Positions 20,867 through 33,212 of a DNA stretch of 64,000 nucleotides are shown piece after piece. The first letter of the stretch is position 1, and each line of letters opens with the position of its first letter. The stretch is from NCBI RefSeq assembly GCF_029784135.1, contig NC_073746.1:74070042-74134041 (forward strand), written 5' to 3'. Both the position numbers and the translations under genes were made by a program. Below the pieces are notes generated by a model. It ran no database searches. It was not told where the DNA came from and saw only the letters and a list, made by a program, of their open reading frames with translations. This stretch comes from Toxorhynchites rutilus septentrionalis (Eukaryota > Arthropoda > Insecta > Diptera > Culicidae).

Positions 20867-22490
20867 TAACATGTTTTGCCTATTAGCATTGCGTAAAAAC
20901 TGATACTCCAAGTTGATACAATTCCATATATGACAGTGAGAAATAACAAAATAAAAAAGACATTCGTTATGCCCACAGATGCAGAGATGCTAGAGAAGCT
21001 TAATTTACTTTTTTCATCTCTAATTTCAAATCATCTCTAATTTCAAAAAGTTACCCCATAAAAATGTTCACCACCTCGAAAAAACACCCTATGCCACATC
21101 ACCCTATGCCACATAACAGTTTTAAGTGTCAATAAAAATAGTTATCTCGATTTTTCATTCGGAACTTGCTGCGAAATGTTGATTTGCACAATGATATACC
21201 CTATGCAAAATATTAGCTCATTAGAACTTCATTTATTAGTGTCACAGACGTTAAAGTTTTAGTTTTTTTGAAAAACGAAAGATCACCGAAAATCCCAGTC
21301 ACAGAGTGTCAATTTTTTCGATTTTCAAAAAACTCAAACTTCGATCGCTTTGCGCCACTCTCCATTAAGTCCGATTGAGCGGATATTTGGTATAGGATGT
21401 TTTTCCGAGGGGGTGAACATTTTGTATAGTGTAACTTTTTGAAATTTGAGGATCGATTTTTTCCCATACATTCATTGGCACCCTAAACAAAAGTAAACAA
21501 TGTAACGAATAAAATACCATAGGTAGGTTTTGCTGATTTTATTCGACGCTCACATTTTCCCTCAAGCAACAAATAACAATTTTGTCACGTATTTAACTAA
21601 CATACTAACTAACTAACTAACTAACTGTATTAACTTTACCCGCACAGCAACACAATAAATTAATATAAGCTACGTTTCTGTTCTTCAGTATTATGGCAGA
21701 AAAGAAATGGGATGGGAAAAGAAATGGGATGCACCTGTAGTAAATGTCAATGCCATTGCGAAACTTATCCTAGACCTAGACCGTAAATTGGTGCTCTGCT
21801 ACCGTGCGTATAAGCCAACTCATTTACTTTTGAATGCCTTCTCAAAATAAGTACAACGCATAGTGCAGAGCGGATCATATATTGACGTGCAGAAGCAAAG
21901 GAGAAACGTAATATTTTCCTCTTAAGTTCCGCTCTTGCATTGGGGGAGAATAAAAAAGTTCGATTTCTTTCAAGTCTCAATCCAGGCAGCGAGTAGTCAA
22001 GGGTCTTTCTTCAGGCTAAGGGCTGGCTTTGAAATTCTCAGACTGCCGTTTTAAAGGTTACTTGATCGTCCTTGATCGTTATCTGATTGTTCGTTTGTAT
22101 CAACGCTAATTGTGTTTTGATTTGCATTCACGATCTCGCTGCTACGCTGTGGTTGCAAACATTTTTAAGTTCGATCTTTTCTTCATGTGCATTCGTGAAA
22201 TTATTTAATTATTTTATATAATTATATAATTAAATACAATAATATATTATTAATAATAATATATTATTATTCGTTTCCATGAGTGCGTAAACAATTTAAA
22301 CAAAAACAATTCATTCTAGAAAAGTATGTTTAGTAATAAACGAGAGAACTGAATGCAAACTTGTCTTGTACATACCCCTCCAGAATTTTTAATTTCTAGC
22401 TGAAGATTATCCTTAATATTGTCAACCACGATGCAACATTGCTTAGATAATCTCTTGAATTTATTCGATTGAAGAAAATATTTTCGAAAT
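20867..22490. other. AT-rich, no gene; small repeats
   Basis: Contains an AACT microsatellite (about 21597-21626), a CACCCTATGCCACAT direct repeat near 21087-21115, and a short segment near 21999 (AAGGGTCTTTCTTCAGGCTAA) similar to the interior of the MSITE at 51616-52940. Palindromic AT runs at 22200-22270. No ORF can be supported. Confidence 0.4.
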
Positions 22491-22494
22491 GGCG

Positions 22495-22950
22495 TTTGAC
22501 AAGAGCGATTCCAAATGGAATCGTCTTAAAAATACAGATTTTAAAAACATGTATTTTTGATTTGAATGAAAGTTTGTATTCCGTTTGGGTTGGAGGAAAT
22601 ATGAGTTTTCCACAGCAATTGGGAATTTTTTTTTACTCAAGCGTAACTTTTCAAAAAGGCGTATCGATTTTAGTAAGAAATTATCTTTGATAATTTATAT
22701 CTCAAAAACTATGAGTCGTACCGGGATAGTGTCTTCGAAAGAGGTATTGATGCTCAAACGTGAATAAATATACACTGAGAAAATTTTTCATTTTTTTCAT
22801 ATAAAATAGAAGTCATGTAGATAATTCAAAGAATACGTCAAAGATGGTAAAACTATTTTTGACGAACTTTGTGGAACATAACATTTTTATGAATTTCGAA
22901 ACTTCGAGTTTTTGTATGTTAACAATCAATTTTGGCCACAAATTATGTTC
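22495..22950 (+). repeat. Dispersed AT-rich repeat, copy 2
   Basis: Inverted partner of 3245-3755, sharing the same series of landmarks in order. No coding content. Ends were not resolved. Confidence 0.65.
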
Positions 22951-23159
22951 GTTAAATCTGTTAAATAAATACTGTTGAATACAGACAAAACTGTTGAAGA
23001 AATTGAAGAAAATATCACAAAAAATAAAAAATTGTAAATGAAATTTGAAAAATCTTGGAATATACAGACTTATTGTATCATAATTAATTCATACTTGATA
23101 TATATATTTTCAGAATGACAAAATGATTGGAAGATAAAAATTTCGGTTTTATATTGCGT

Positions 23160-24700
23160 CCAAGTAACACTATGGAGTGCTAATCACATGGAATTGGTAC
23201 TGCAATTATTTCAGTTTAATTCACATTTAACGGAATCGGTGACAGTTGTGGTCTCAAATACTCGTTCACCCACTTTTTACGGGATAATTTCCACATGAAA
23301 CCACATGAATCGGGCAGATGACTTACCATACCGAGGTTTGATTGCCTTCACTTGTCCACCAAATGGCACTCGTGAGGTGCGAATTACTGTCATCTCCGCT
23401 GTAACGCAACAGTTTTAGCCACCGCAGCACGGTCAATTTGCGTGGTCGAACGATCTGCCCTCGCACACTTAAACACAACTACTAACGGCGCGTATCAAGT
23501 CCTAAATAACGGTCGGACATTGCGTATATGACATGAAAAAAAAAGAACACCATCGAGATTCAACTTCCTCTGCGCACTCTGTGGCAGCGTGAAACGATGG
23601 ACAGAATCCGCACCCATCCCTCGTCGAACCGGGACACTAAAGGCCAGCGCGTACGGAGCGTGAGATGAGTTTGCCCCCGGGGGACAAGTTATACAATCGG
23701 CACACGCGACCGATCAGTCAAAGTCGCACTTCTGTAGGCGCTAAGTCATTGAAGAATGAGAAAAACAACTCGACACTGTCGATAGTGTCTGTCTCTCTGT
23801 CGAAAATAAGCCCCCAAATAGGTAAACGGGGGAGTGTTTCGACTGGAAATTAATTGAGTAATTTGTACTTGCTTACCGGGACGACGTCGTCTTGTTCGGC
23901 TCGGGTCTACGGGCTTCTGTGGGGGTGGTGGTGGGAAGTGGAAGGAAACGGATTCAAATTTAATTATAAACATGGTAAGTTGCGAGACTGCGGACCATGG
24001 ACCATTTTTTTTTCTTCGCTCCTTTCGGTAATGACTAACGCCACACCCAAACCCCCAAACGACGGTGAGTCGATCCATCGCCGCGTGAAGCACGTGAGCG
24101 ACACGATTTGGCTAACCAGGCAGGTGTCAAATTGAAAGTGTGCCGCGCGGCGGAGATAAGTTACAGTAAATCTAAAAAGCGTTCGGCGGGCGACGAGAAA
24201 TATTGACGCGCACCGAGAGACGCATTTATAATTTTGTTCATTTATTTTTTTTTCTTCGACTGACCTCCGCCGTCATATATCACTGGCTGTGTCTGGAAAG
24301 GCCACGAGCTCTGAGCGGATAAATTGAATCAGCGTGTTTTGTCGCTATTTCTCTCCTTCTATTTTGGAAACGAAATGTGTGCCTCAGGCTGATTGCCGTG
24401 ATTGGACTTGATTAGATAGCTGCAATAAATAACGATAATAAGGAGTGTGGAATGTCGATTTGAGGTCATAATTTAGGCGATATTTTATCTGCATCAGCGC
24501 AACTTTACATGAAAATTGCTCGGTACGGTGTCATGATTCTGATAGTTACCGGGAGAACTCTACTCCCTTCATCTATGATTGGATCAACGATGTAAATGAG
24601 CTGACCTTTTTCGCGATTCGCGTTTCATAGTTTACTCACGGCATCTGCAAGGAACGGGAAGAAAGTTTACATTCTCTCCTGAGTAATAGTGGGCCTATTC
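23160..24700. other. Unique island, no recognised gene
   Basis: Moderately GC-rich, with no matches elsewhere in the window. Several polypyrimidine/polypurine stretches and AT-rich cores such as CATTTATAATTTTG (about 24223) are embedded. ORFs at 23746-24135 overlap on opposite strands and look like chance. It could be intron or intergenic regulatory sequence. Confidence 0.35.
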
Positions 24701-25760
24701 CCCACTGGTAAGCTCTAAACTGGGGGGACTGTTTAAACTGCGAACATAATGAGTGCATAAAAATACCTTATACCTGTTACGTTTACGCTGTTCCCGCTCG
24801 TGGTAAGCCAGTTTCCTCAATGATATCGCATTTACATCTGGTGCTAGGGTATCTATGGCGAAAGTTAGTATTTTTTAAACTTAGTTTTTTGAAAGCAAAT
24901 TATCCGGTAGATTTCGAGGTTCTTCCACTTTTTCGCCCACCCGGATTACACCAGAAACCTCATACAATCGAAAAAGCTGCTAAATTAGTTGGCTCCCCAA
25001 CAAATTTGGTTCGGAAATGTTGGAAACACGTTGCAGAAACGCCTCGAAGGCAGCCATTCGGGAGCCATCGTTGTGATAATTGCAACTGGACGAATATAGC
25101 TATCGACGATATCATTCCAATCTGCTCGACACTTCGATATTAATCTGAATCGAAGCTGGTGTCTCTGAAGCAACCGCGAATTTCACAAAGTGACTGAAGA
25201 AATCGTACTATGCTTGTTGAAACCTCGAGTGGAGTGGCAAGTTCATGTGAAGTAGAAAAAGCTATACAAGAACATGATAAACTTTGTGCGAAATATTTCG
25301 CAAGTAATTTACGCTGTTGTGCTCTTCCAAATATCCATCCTATATGGATAACAGAGACAGCAAACTAATGCATTCTTTACGAACAAGAATTCAAAAGTTT
25401 CTCATAAGACCCATTCCATGAGGTTATGCACCAGAGAACCAAATTTCAAATCATGTTTCAGGGGAAAATTGAAAACGTTATTTGAATAAGCACTAGTTAT
25501 ATCATAATTTTTTTGTAACAAATTTAATTTTTATGCACCAACCTTTGAGAGGGACGAGTTTAAAAAACTACATAATTATATTTAAAATATTTTAGGTTTT
25601 AACTATTTTTATGTTTCTTGAGTTATCTCTGCACATGCTTAATCAAACATCAATGTCTATATACCATTCAATGGATGATTAAATGCTTGTTTGAAGAGCC
25701 GTGAGTAGATCTACGTTTCATTTTGTAATTTATGAGAAACTAGCATTTGAAAAACAGGTA
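24700..25760. other. No recognised gene
   Basis: A plus-strand ORF of 107 codons (24820-25143) resembles no family I know and lacks a supported start or conserved motif. The rest is AT-rich. Confidence 0.35.
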
Positions 25761-25770
25761 TTTTGAAGCG

Positions 25771-27610
25771 TTGTCACGTCACAAAAATAGAGCATTTTCT
25801 AAGTTTATCAGATGAACATAGGTTCAAACATTTTTATACTTGGGTTTCTCTGAGCAAACAATGAAGGTCAACAACCCACAAAATTTGGTTAAGATCGGTC
25901 CACAAATAGAGGAGTATCAACTGTCTCCAAAATTTGTTGTCACGTTACGAAAGGTATACGATCCATTCCAGTGTTACCTAACAACATTTTGACTCACTAT
26001 AAACATTTTTTTTTGCGTTTTCATGAATAAAGCGCACAAAATTAAACAATGTTACATTAAAATTGGGAAAATTTTCAACAAGAATCATCAGTTGGAGAAG
26101 ATTTTGTAGTTAGATTGGCTTGTTATCAGTCACATACTTTTGTGACGTGGCAACACCGGACTTTTTGCTGTTTCTGACTGTTGAGCATTAATGATTAATT
26201 TAATTAATTACAATTCCTTTTCAAGACATACAAATGATCTTTCTCCTACGTTTTATCAACAATATATGAACCTAGATTCCATAATATAAGATATAATCTT
26301 TTTTCAACTTCCGGTTTGCTGATCGTAGTATTGAATACTAAAAAAAAGAAAAACCCAGACGATATGGGCTTACCAGCGGAAGTCGAATATCGTATGCTAA
26401 TTTAGCAGCCGATGCCATTTTGGAATTGAGGATGGTGACTTCCGGTTCGTTAAAAACGGATATAAAAGACCGGGAATAGCTCACAATACGTTCGTGAATG
26501 GTAATGTTGGAATATATCCATGGGTGTGTGAAGAGGAATAAAAAAAGAATAATGTTTGATAGTGAGAGATATGATTTAAGTGAGAGAGAGATAAGGTTTG
26601 AGTAGAACTCAGCCTTAGAGCGACGTGTGTGTGGAGTTATACAAAGAAAGTGCAGATACAAATGCTTATTTTTATTAAAGTTATCAAAGTCAAAGTCATC
26701 TTCAACACGCAAACATGAACGCCCTTGCACAGGTATGTGCGCGGATGCATACAAAGAGTTTAGCAAAAGTTTATGATAGCAAAATTAAAGTGTCAGAGTG
26801 AGCGTTTTAAACAATCACGATATAAAAACTGGAGGTCGGTACAGGACCACCCCGACTTTTCCCTAATAAAGACATACAATGTATTACAGATAACAGGTAG
26901 ATTCAATTTAGCTTATTTTGATGGACATACCATGAACAATTAAAATTGCCTTGTTTCGCATAGTTTAACAATCTAAAAGAACATAGAACTCATTTTGCAT
27001 ACAGGTCGAATATATTTCTTCTCTGTTTTTGAAGGAATGAAAACGTAAAATGGCTCTAAATCGCTAAAGGAGATCTCAGAGTAAGTTACTAAGTATTCAG
27101 AGTAATAAAACCATAAAAAATAGTATATCACTTGCTACAATACGATGAAATTGTTATTTAATACAACTTATTGATTGTGTGACGTGACAACGCTTCGTGG
27201 AGACTAATAAACAGTCTAATAAACACAGAGCGCGTTGTCACGTCACAAAATTCATGCCGTCAAAATGCATGTTCTTGCGAGTTTTTTGAAAAACTGAGTA
27301 TACAGGAATCTACGTTCATCTTACATTGACAAATCATAGAACAAAGTTTATTTGTATGTTTTGAAACAGAACTGAAAATACAACATTAATGTTCAAAAGT
27401 CGGAACCCGCAAAAAGACAGGTGTTGTCACGTCACAAAAGTATTTAGCTGGCAACAAGCGAATTCAGCTGCAAAATATTCTCCAACTGAAGATTCTTGTA
27501 GGAAATACAATTTCACTTTAAAACCGTTTACCATTTGGAAATCGTGTGATTTATACATGAAAACGAGAAAAAAAAACTGTTTTTAGTGAATCAAACCGTT
27601 GTCACGTCAC
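25771..27610. repeat. Seven dispersed copies of a TTGTCACGTCACAAA motif
   Basis: Copies occur at 25771, 25937 (one mismatch), 27235, 27424 and 27599 on the plus strand, and at about 26138 and 27177 on the minus strand. The core TGACGTGACAA is 11 bp. The sequence between copies is AT-rich and has no credible gene. An array of short sites in both orientations is how transposase-binding subterminal repeats often look, but clear element ends were not found. A separate repeat with CTTCCGGTT in two places lies at 26300-26460. Confidence 0.55.
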
Positions 27611-27853
27611 GCTGGGATGGGTCAAAAGGAGGCGAAGCAGCGCTTTCAGCCGCCGAAGGAACACAGATTGTGCATCAAGTTCCTAAATGGAAAACACCTG
27701 CCGAAGAACTGTGGCAGTGGCAGTTGCAGAAACTGCTGGGAGAAGATTCGAACATTTCTGCGTACATCGTCACCCATCGTAGCTGAAAGTCTCATCGCTC
27801 AAGCAGTATTGGTATGTTTTACGGTAACCAGCTTCGGAAGATTTGACTATCTG
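27600..27853 (+). pseudogene. BEL/Pao-type retrotransposon fragment (gag zinc knuckle to protease start)
   Basis: The plus strand encodes PKEHRLCIKFLNGKHLPKNC followed by GSGSCRNCWEK, the Cys/His nucleic-acid-binding segment of BEL/Pao gag-pol polyproteins. Several zinc-binding positions have drifted, for example CIKF for the usual CxxC. The frame then runs through TVTSFGRFDYLLEY and resumes after the I-clade insertion as IVIPQITVPL (29279 onwards), which resembles the region beyond the protease core. No LTR, RT or integrase is present. It is a short, dead fragment, and the family call rests on one motif. Confidence 0.5.
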
Positions 27854-27865
27854 CTCGAATACATT

Positions 27866-29266
27866 TTTTTTTATTTAAATCGTTTATTTTTACAGGCTCA
27901 GTTACATAGGTTTAAAGGAGCCGAACTCCTTACTGTATTGTTACTAGTATATATATACATTTTTCCTTAATTCTAATGTTAATAATATAGGAAACCGATT
28001 ACTCGCGGTCGACTCGAGTTTAGAAGGGTGACATATTTTCTTCAGGAAAAGGAGGGGATATGAAGATATATTGACAATGATCACACTCACACACTCAATC
28101 ACACTCATCACACTCAATTCTTAAACCTATCTTATATCTAATATGTATTTACATTTCATCTTATTCTTGAGAAGGGATCCGATCTCTCACAAAGGAAAAG
28201 GAAAAGGAAAAGGAAAAACTAAGGGTATAAGGACAATCACACACGAAGATCGATAGCTTTAAGGAATACATATATTTGGGACATGTAATCAAGGTCTAAC
28301 CGAGCCAACACGTCTCTCACCGGCACCATGGGCTGCCTTCCTCGGGCCCGAAGGGTGTCTTCTAAATTCGATCTGGCGACAAGATACAGCTCGCACGACC
28401 AAACAACGTGCTCGATGTCGTGGTAACCTTGGCCACAAACACAAAGATTGTTGTCGGCAAGATTAATACGAAAGAGTAGCGCATCTAACGAACAGTGATT
28501 GGACATGAGTCGGGAGAAGGTACGAATAAAGTCCCGACTCAAGTCCAGACTTTTGAACCATGGTTTGAGGCTAACCTTAGGGATAATCCAGTGGAGCCAC
28601 CGGCCCAATTCATCTTCGTTCCATTTGCGTTGCCAGTTAACTATGGTATTTTTGCGGACTAAAGAATAAAATTCATTGAAGGCGATTTGACGCTGATAAA
28701 TATCGCCTTCAATTGCACCTACCTTTGCTAATGAGTCAGCCCTCTCATTACCCGGAATTGAGCAATGTGAAGGGACCCAGACAAAAGTAATGACATAACA
28801 TCGTCTGGATAAAGCACTCAAAATTTCTCGTATTCTCTCAAGGAAGTACGGCGAGTGCTTTTCCGGCCTCACTGAACGGATAGCTTCGACAGAGCTAAGA
28901 CTATCCGTTACAATGTAATGGTGTTCAACAGGTCGTGAGGCGACGCTGTCCAGCGCCCAGTGTATCGCTGCCAATTCAGCAATATACACTGAGCAAGGAT
29001 TCTGAAGACTGTGGGAGGTGCTAAAAAATTCGTTGAACACTCCAAATCCTGTGGACTCATTCATAGAGGACCCATCAGTAAAGTACATATTATCACAATT
29101 GATATCCCCATACTTTGCATCGAAGATCGTTGGAACGATCCTCGATCGAAGATAATCTGATGTTCCATGGATATCCTGCTTCATGGACAGATCAAAATGC
29201 ACAGAGGAATTGATGTAGTCAGGAAAACAAACACGGTTGGGAATATACGAAGAAGGATCAACCTAA
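27866..29266 (-). mobile_element. 5'-truncated I-clade LINE, family 1
   Basis: Bounded by a perfect 12-bp duplication CTCGAATACATT (27854-27865 and 29267-29278). The A-rich 3' tail is at 27866-27880. It matches the 3' 1.4 kb of the full-length element at 56359-62376, including the 3' UTR. The UTR holds an expanded GGAAAA run (28192-28217) that is shorter in the other copy. It inserted into the BEL/Pao fragment. Confidence 0.9.
28237..29202 (-). pseudogene. I-clade ORF2 C-terminal part with RNase H domain (truncated copy)
   Basis: The 321-codon frame covers the RNase H domain and C-terminus of the I-clade ORF2. The four acidic active-site positions are visible: D in MYFTDGSS, E in YIAELAAIHWAL, D in IVTDSLSS and D in IPGNERADSLAK. 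After it come WQRKWNEDELGRWLH, FSRLMSNHCSLDALLF and the Cys/His motif CVCGQGYHDIEHVVWSC. It ends LKAIDLRV. The frame is open from the truncation point to the natural stop, so the insertion is fairly young. There is no start codon of its own and no endonuclease or RT, so it cannot move by itself. Confidence 0.85.
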
Positions 29267-29279
29267 CTCGAATACATTG

Positions 29280-30090
29280 TAATACCACAAATCACGGTCC
29301 CGCTCCGTAGCAAGTACATAACCAAACGTCATCGATTCTCTCGCACAACATTTCTGTCGTAGACCCTAAATTTAACATAAGTCAGACGGCGTTGAAGCTG
29401 CGTTAGGTGCGCTCGATGTAGTTGATCGTTTAGACGCCGGTAGTCCGAATTAACCTTGGAATAGTGCGCTTTCGTAGATTCCGTGTGAAGTTTGACATTT
29501 TTCCGAAGAGCTGCCTTTTTCAATTTCTTCAGACGCTTAAGCTCCGAGTTCGATCAGGCATAGGTTTTATAGCTTTACGGATAGTTCGTTTAGGTACAAA
29601 TTGATCAATAACATACAATATGATACACGAAAGCGTATATGTCGCTTCGTTAGCGTCACGATTGGCTAGTTCTTCTTCCCAGTTCACGTGAGAGGAAATT
29701 GTTCATCTCGCTGAAGTTGGCTTTGTCGAAGTCGAAGGACATGCCCTCTGTTATGTCTTTGTAAACACGGTGTACGCAAAAATCAATGCTGACCAGTAAA
29801 GGGAGATGATGCAGGCAACTTTTCACAAGCGGAGCAGGGGCCGGTATTACTGAGCAACTGGAACACATTTCCTCACTTACAATGCAGAGGTCAAGCACAC
29901 GATTGTTACGAACTGTAACTCCACTCTTTTGTCCTAGTCTTGAAGTGCGATAAGCGTCCAACAGATTACGGGAAACGAGTCCAGTCGATGAGTCAGATGT
30001 GGGGAAATAAAAACCGCGGATAATCAATGTTACCTGTAAGCTTCCATTGTCCAGGTGTCCAGCTGTCCTACAATGAAGTCATGTTCGTCG
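29280..30090 (-). pseudogene. Jockey/CR1-like LINE: endonuclease end and linker
   Basis: Two minus-strand segments are readable. 30027-29656 contains LLDAYRTSRLGQKSGV, NNRVLDLCIVSEEM and VKSCLHHLPLLVSIDF, the end of an apurinic-type endonuclease with its VLDL and HHLPL-type motifs. 29523-29329 contains LKKLKKAALRKNVKLHTES (the start lies in a shifted frame) and DYRRLNDQLHRAHLTQLQRR, the EN-RT linker. The order matches the LINE at 7090-12420, of which this looks like a relative. Frames are broken between and around the pieces. The RT domain is absent, cut off towards 29280 at the BEL/Pao and I-clade junction. Confidence 0.65.
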
Positions 30091-30574
30091 GCCACAGTTT
30101 TGTTTTGTTTTGTTTTAAATGGTCTGGCCTCGACGGATGATCGCTTATCCTCGCAAGAGCTGAGTTACCTAAGTGCAAACTCTCATTATAAGTTAACAAT
30201 GAAGGACAGAAAGCTAAGATCCTCATTCGGATGAATTTCTAAATCCGTTTTATAAATGAATTCTGAATATTAAGAGTAGGTGGTAGGTAGCCGCTCATAC
30301 CGCTCGAACACTACTTCTGATACCAGCTAGTCATCAATTGGCCATGTTGAACGCACACTCTGTCCACTTAACGATTTCGACCATAAACCAAAGGTTCTGG
30401 TCACTTCGTGGACGTTCGCCAGTACACTAAGTGCTTCCCAAAACTAAAGAAGAAAAGTATGTGAAAGTATCTACAAGTGTCCACATTTGGCTTCATAATT
30501 GGATCTCCTCCAAAGAGCAGAACTTCATCAGGCAAATAATCCATAAATTGCCTAGGACAAGCAAAATGAATGAG
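30090..30574. other. No recognised gene
   Basis: Includes a TTTTG pentamer run near 30100. Nothing else can be supported. Confidence 0.35.
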
Positions 30575-31463
30575 TTGCGTAGTCACATACAAATGAAACA
30601 CAAATTTTTGCATTACTCGAGAATTAATCAAGAAAATGAAACGAAATTTGGCATGTGGAGGTTTTAGGGTGCAATAAATGTTTCTATGGTGGTTAGACAC
30701 TCCACCCTCCCTCTCTAAGGGGGGGCTGCCATACAAATGAAACGCAAATTTCTGCATTACTCGAGAGTTAATCAAGCAAACGAAACCAAATTAGGTATAT
30801 GGAGGTTTTGAGGCGCAATAAATGTGTTCACGGTGGTTAATCACTTCACCCCCTCTCTAAGGGGGAGCTGTCATACAAATGAAACACAAACTTCTGCATA
30901 ACTCGAAAACAAGCAAATGGAGTCAAATTTGACATGTGAAGATTTTAGGGGGTACGAAACGTTTCTATAGTGAATGAAGATTGAAGATTTACGCATTCGG
31001 TGCCCATGATGCCATCGTATCCGAGAGCATCAGTTTCTATTTTGTTTTCGCATGGAATGGTCATGAGGGAATGTTCGCTCTGTTAATGCTTCTATAGTGA
31101 ATAGACACTCCTCCCCCTCTCTAAGGGAGAAGAGGGGAGGGATCTGTCTTCATACTATCATATTTTCTGTATCAAACATTCATTCCATGTAATGGAGAAA
31201 CAATTGTTTGCAAGTGGTTGAAAAATCTTGAACGAGAATTGTGTCTGAAAATAATCTGATAATATAATGATAAGTTTTGGTAGAAGTACAAGGATTTTTT
31301 TAGTAAAAGGTAAATTCAACGGGGTCGATTAGAATATCAATCAATGAACAGTTCTGCGATTGGACTCATGAACTTGCGCTTAGTAAGAAAACGTGAATGT
31401 TTGAAGGTATTGATAACAAAAAAAACTATTTTTGGGCGGGACGAAGTTTGTCGGGTCAGCTAG
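30575..31463 (+). mobile_element. Helitron-like non-autonomous element E1 (5'-truncated)
   Basis: Ends GACGAAGTTTGTCGGGTCAG followed by CTAG (31460-31463) and then T, the CTRR-type end of Helitrons with T on the 3' side. The interior has three copies of a minisatellite of about 145 bp, each with a run like CCCTCTCTAAGGGGG and the phrase TGCATTACTCGAGA. The 5' head seen in E2 and E5 is missing. No Rep/helicase gene is present. Confidence 0.6.
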
Positions 31464-31769
31464 TATTTTATACAAATGTTGTAACAGTATGGGAGGGTAG
31501 CACATTTTCTGTTATTTTTAAGCTCATTTGGTCGATGTTAAGTCAGACCGAACTATGTGACATTTTTATGATTTCAGGAAAAACGAAGTTGAAGCTATAA
31601 GGGTTTTTTTTATCATTCAAAACAATTTTGATCTATCATTACTCCTGTATGCTAAAGCAATCAATAACTCAAAATTTTGAATTTTGCGACTTGGTCCCCT
31701 CTGTCTTAACACCGACCATTTAATGTTATAAACCAGGATGTCGAAACATGTGATAAAAATTAATTTTGG

Positions 31770-32040
31770 GTGTGCTCCCGTGGCCGAGCGGTTAGCGTCA
31801 CACCAAATATGCCGGGGGTTTGGGTTCGATTCCCGTTCTGGTCGGGGGACTTTTTCGTCGAAGAAATTTCTTCCGATTTGCACTTCAATCACGCGTATTC
31901 TAGAGCTTGCCACTCAGAACGCATTCAAGGCATGTTATTTGGAATAGAATGCTGAGCTTAGTACTAATAAAAATTACACAAGTAATATTATGTTGAGACG
32001 TTCCTCTAGGAACGCTAGTGCCATTTAAGAAGAAGAAGAA
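31770..32040 (+). mobile_element. tRNA(Ser/Leu-like)-derived SINE with GAA tail
   Basis: The head is tRNA-like: A-box TGGCCGAGCGG (31781-31791) and B-box GGTTCGATTCC (31823-31833), 31 bp apart. The A-box has the TGGCCGAGYGG form typical of Ser and Leu tRNAs. The tRNA fold is not complete, so it is not a tRNA gene. A non-tRNA body follows, then a perfect hairpin CGTTCC-TCTA-GGAACG (about 32000-32015) and a tail of four to five GAA repeats (32028-32042). No TSD was found with certainty. Confidence 0.8.
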
Positions 32041-32044
32041 GAAT

Positions 32045-32477
32045 CTGTCGGATTCGATTCGAATTTCACACTCCAGAAAGTTGAATTTTTTTTTCAGAAT
32101 CCCAATCCCAAGTCACTGTTTGTGTGTCAATTTCTTAACCAAATCCCGTGTGTGTCTGTGTGTAAGTCCAAAATGACCTGGCGTACTCACCGGATCTGGT
32201 AATCTTATTTAGTGATCACTTTCCGGTCGATTATTCATTTTTCCCGAAATCGTGCATTGTTTCGGGGTTAAAGGTGGCGTCAAATTACAACACATTGCTA
32301 GTTCTTCGGTTGAAACTGAAGAAGAAAATCAGGTCCACTGTTCCGTGGCAACCACAACCCAATCGATTTCGGATTGTCTGTTGCCGTTCTGCGAAAGGTA
32401 AAAAATGTCTGAAACATAAAAAAAAATCAGTCGATATGACTTTTGGACCTACACGTTAGTGTATGTTGTCTATTGAT
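32045..32477. other. No recognised gene
   Basis: A GT-rich stretch near 32120-32165 is the only feature of note. Confidence 0.35.
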
Positions 32478-32564
32478 GTGTGAGTTTTGCTTTCAAATGC
32501 CCACCATACGGTCTGGGGCAGTAGCGACATCAATGTTAGAGGTGAATGTTTGCTTGAATATTAA

Positions 32565-33098
32565 ATGTCAAATTATATTAACATTTGTAACCAAGAAGTT
32601 CTTGATCTAACACTCTGCAGTTCTAAACTATCGGATAAGATAAAAAATTGGCATGTGTCAATTGAAGAATCTCTATCTGATCATAAACATATAATGTTTA
32701 ATTATAATTCTGGTGATCTTTTGATCGAACAATTCAGAGATCCGAGAAAACCAAATTGGGATAGTTATCATTCCAAACTTCAGGAGAAAATTTTGATATA
32801 AGTGGAAAGTATTTCTTCCACTGAACAGCTTGAAATAGTTTCATCCGAATTTGAAACCAATATCAAATCCACCTTCGAAGAAAACTGTCTACTGAAGCAA
32901 AAAACTTCAAGAAAGGATGGATCTTGGTGGAACAAAAAACTTGAAAGGCTTAGAAAATTGTCTAGAAAACTTTTCAACAAAGCACAAATTACCTCTGATT
33001 GGACAGATTACAAAAAGTGTCTAACAGAATATAACAAAGAAATCCGTAAATCTAAGAGAAGGGATTGGATGTTCACCTGTGAACAGGTCGAAAGTTGA
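32565..33098 (+). pseudogene. Loa-type LINE: endonuclease end and EN-RT linker
   Basis: Two adjacent frames are interrupted by one stop at about 32799. The first gives NQEVLDLTLCSSKLSDKI and SDHKHIMFNY. The VLDL and SDH motifs close the apurinic-type endonuclease domain, with the catalytic H in SDH preserved. The second gives DGSWWNKKLERLRKLSRKLF, the WWN motif that opens the linker before RT in LINEs. Just after it a stop (33097-33099) separates this piece from the RT frame. Confidence 0.65.
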
Positions 33099-33212
33099 CC
33101 TGTTGTAGCAAGATTTCATAAAGCCCTTTCTAAGGATTATACCAACGGACTTGGTAGTCTGAAAAAAGGAAATGATCAATATACAACCGATTCCCAGGAA
33201 ACACTTAGTATC

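Noticed and set aside
22200..22270. Possible replication origin or cruciform from AT palindromes
   Set aside because: Plain AT-rich repeats of the kind common in this genome; nothing specific supports an origin.
24820..25143. 107-codon ORF as a gene
   Set aside because: No recognised domain, and an overlapping ORF on the other strand.
25771..27610. CRISPR-like array from regularly recurring motif
   Set aside because: Spacing is irregular, both orientations occur, the repeats are short, and the genome is animal.
27600..27853. Endogenous viral sequence
   Set aside because: The Cys/His segment fits BEL/Pao gag-pol of insects; I saw no viral polymerase, nucleocapsid or glycoprotein-like sequence anywhere in the window.
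31770..31842. tRNA gene with clear A- and B-boxes
   Set aside because: Acceptor and anticodon stems do not form a full cloverleaf, and the unit continues into a body with hairpin and GAA tail, so it is a SINE head.
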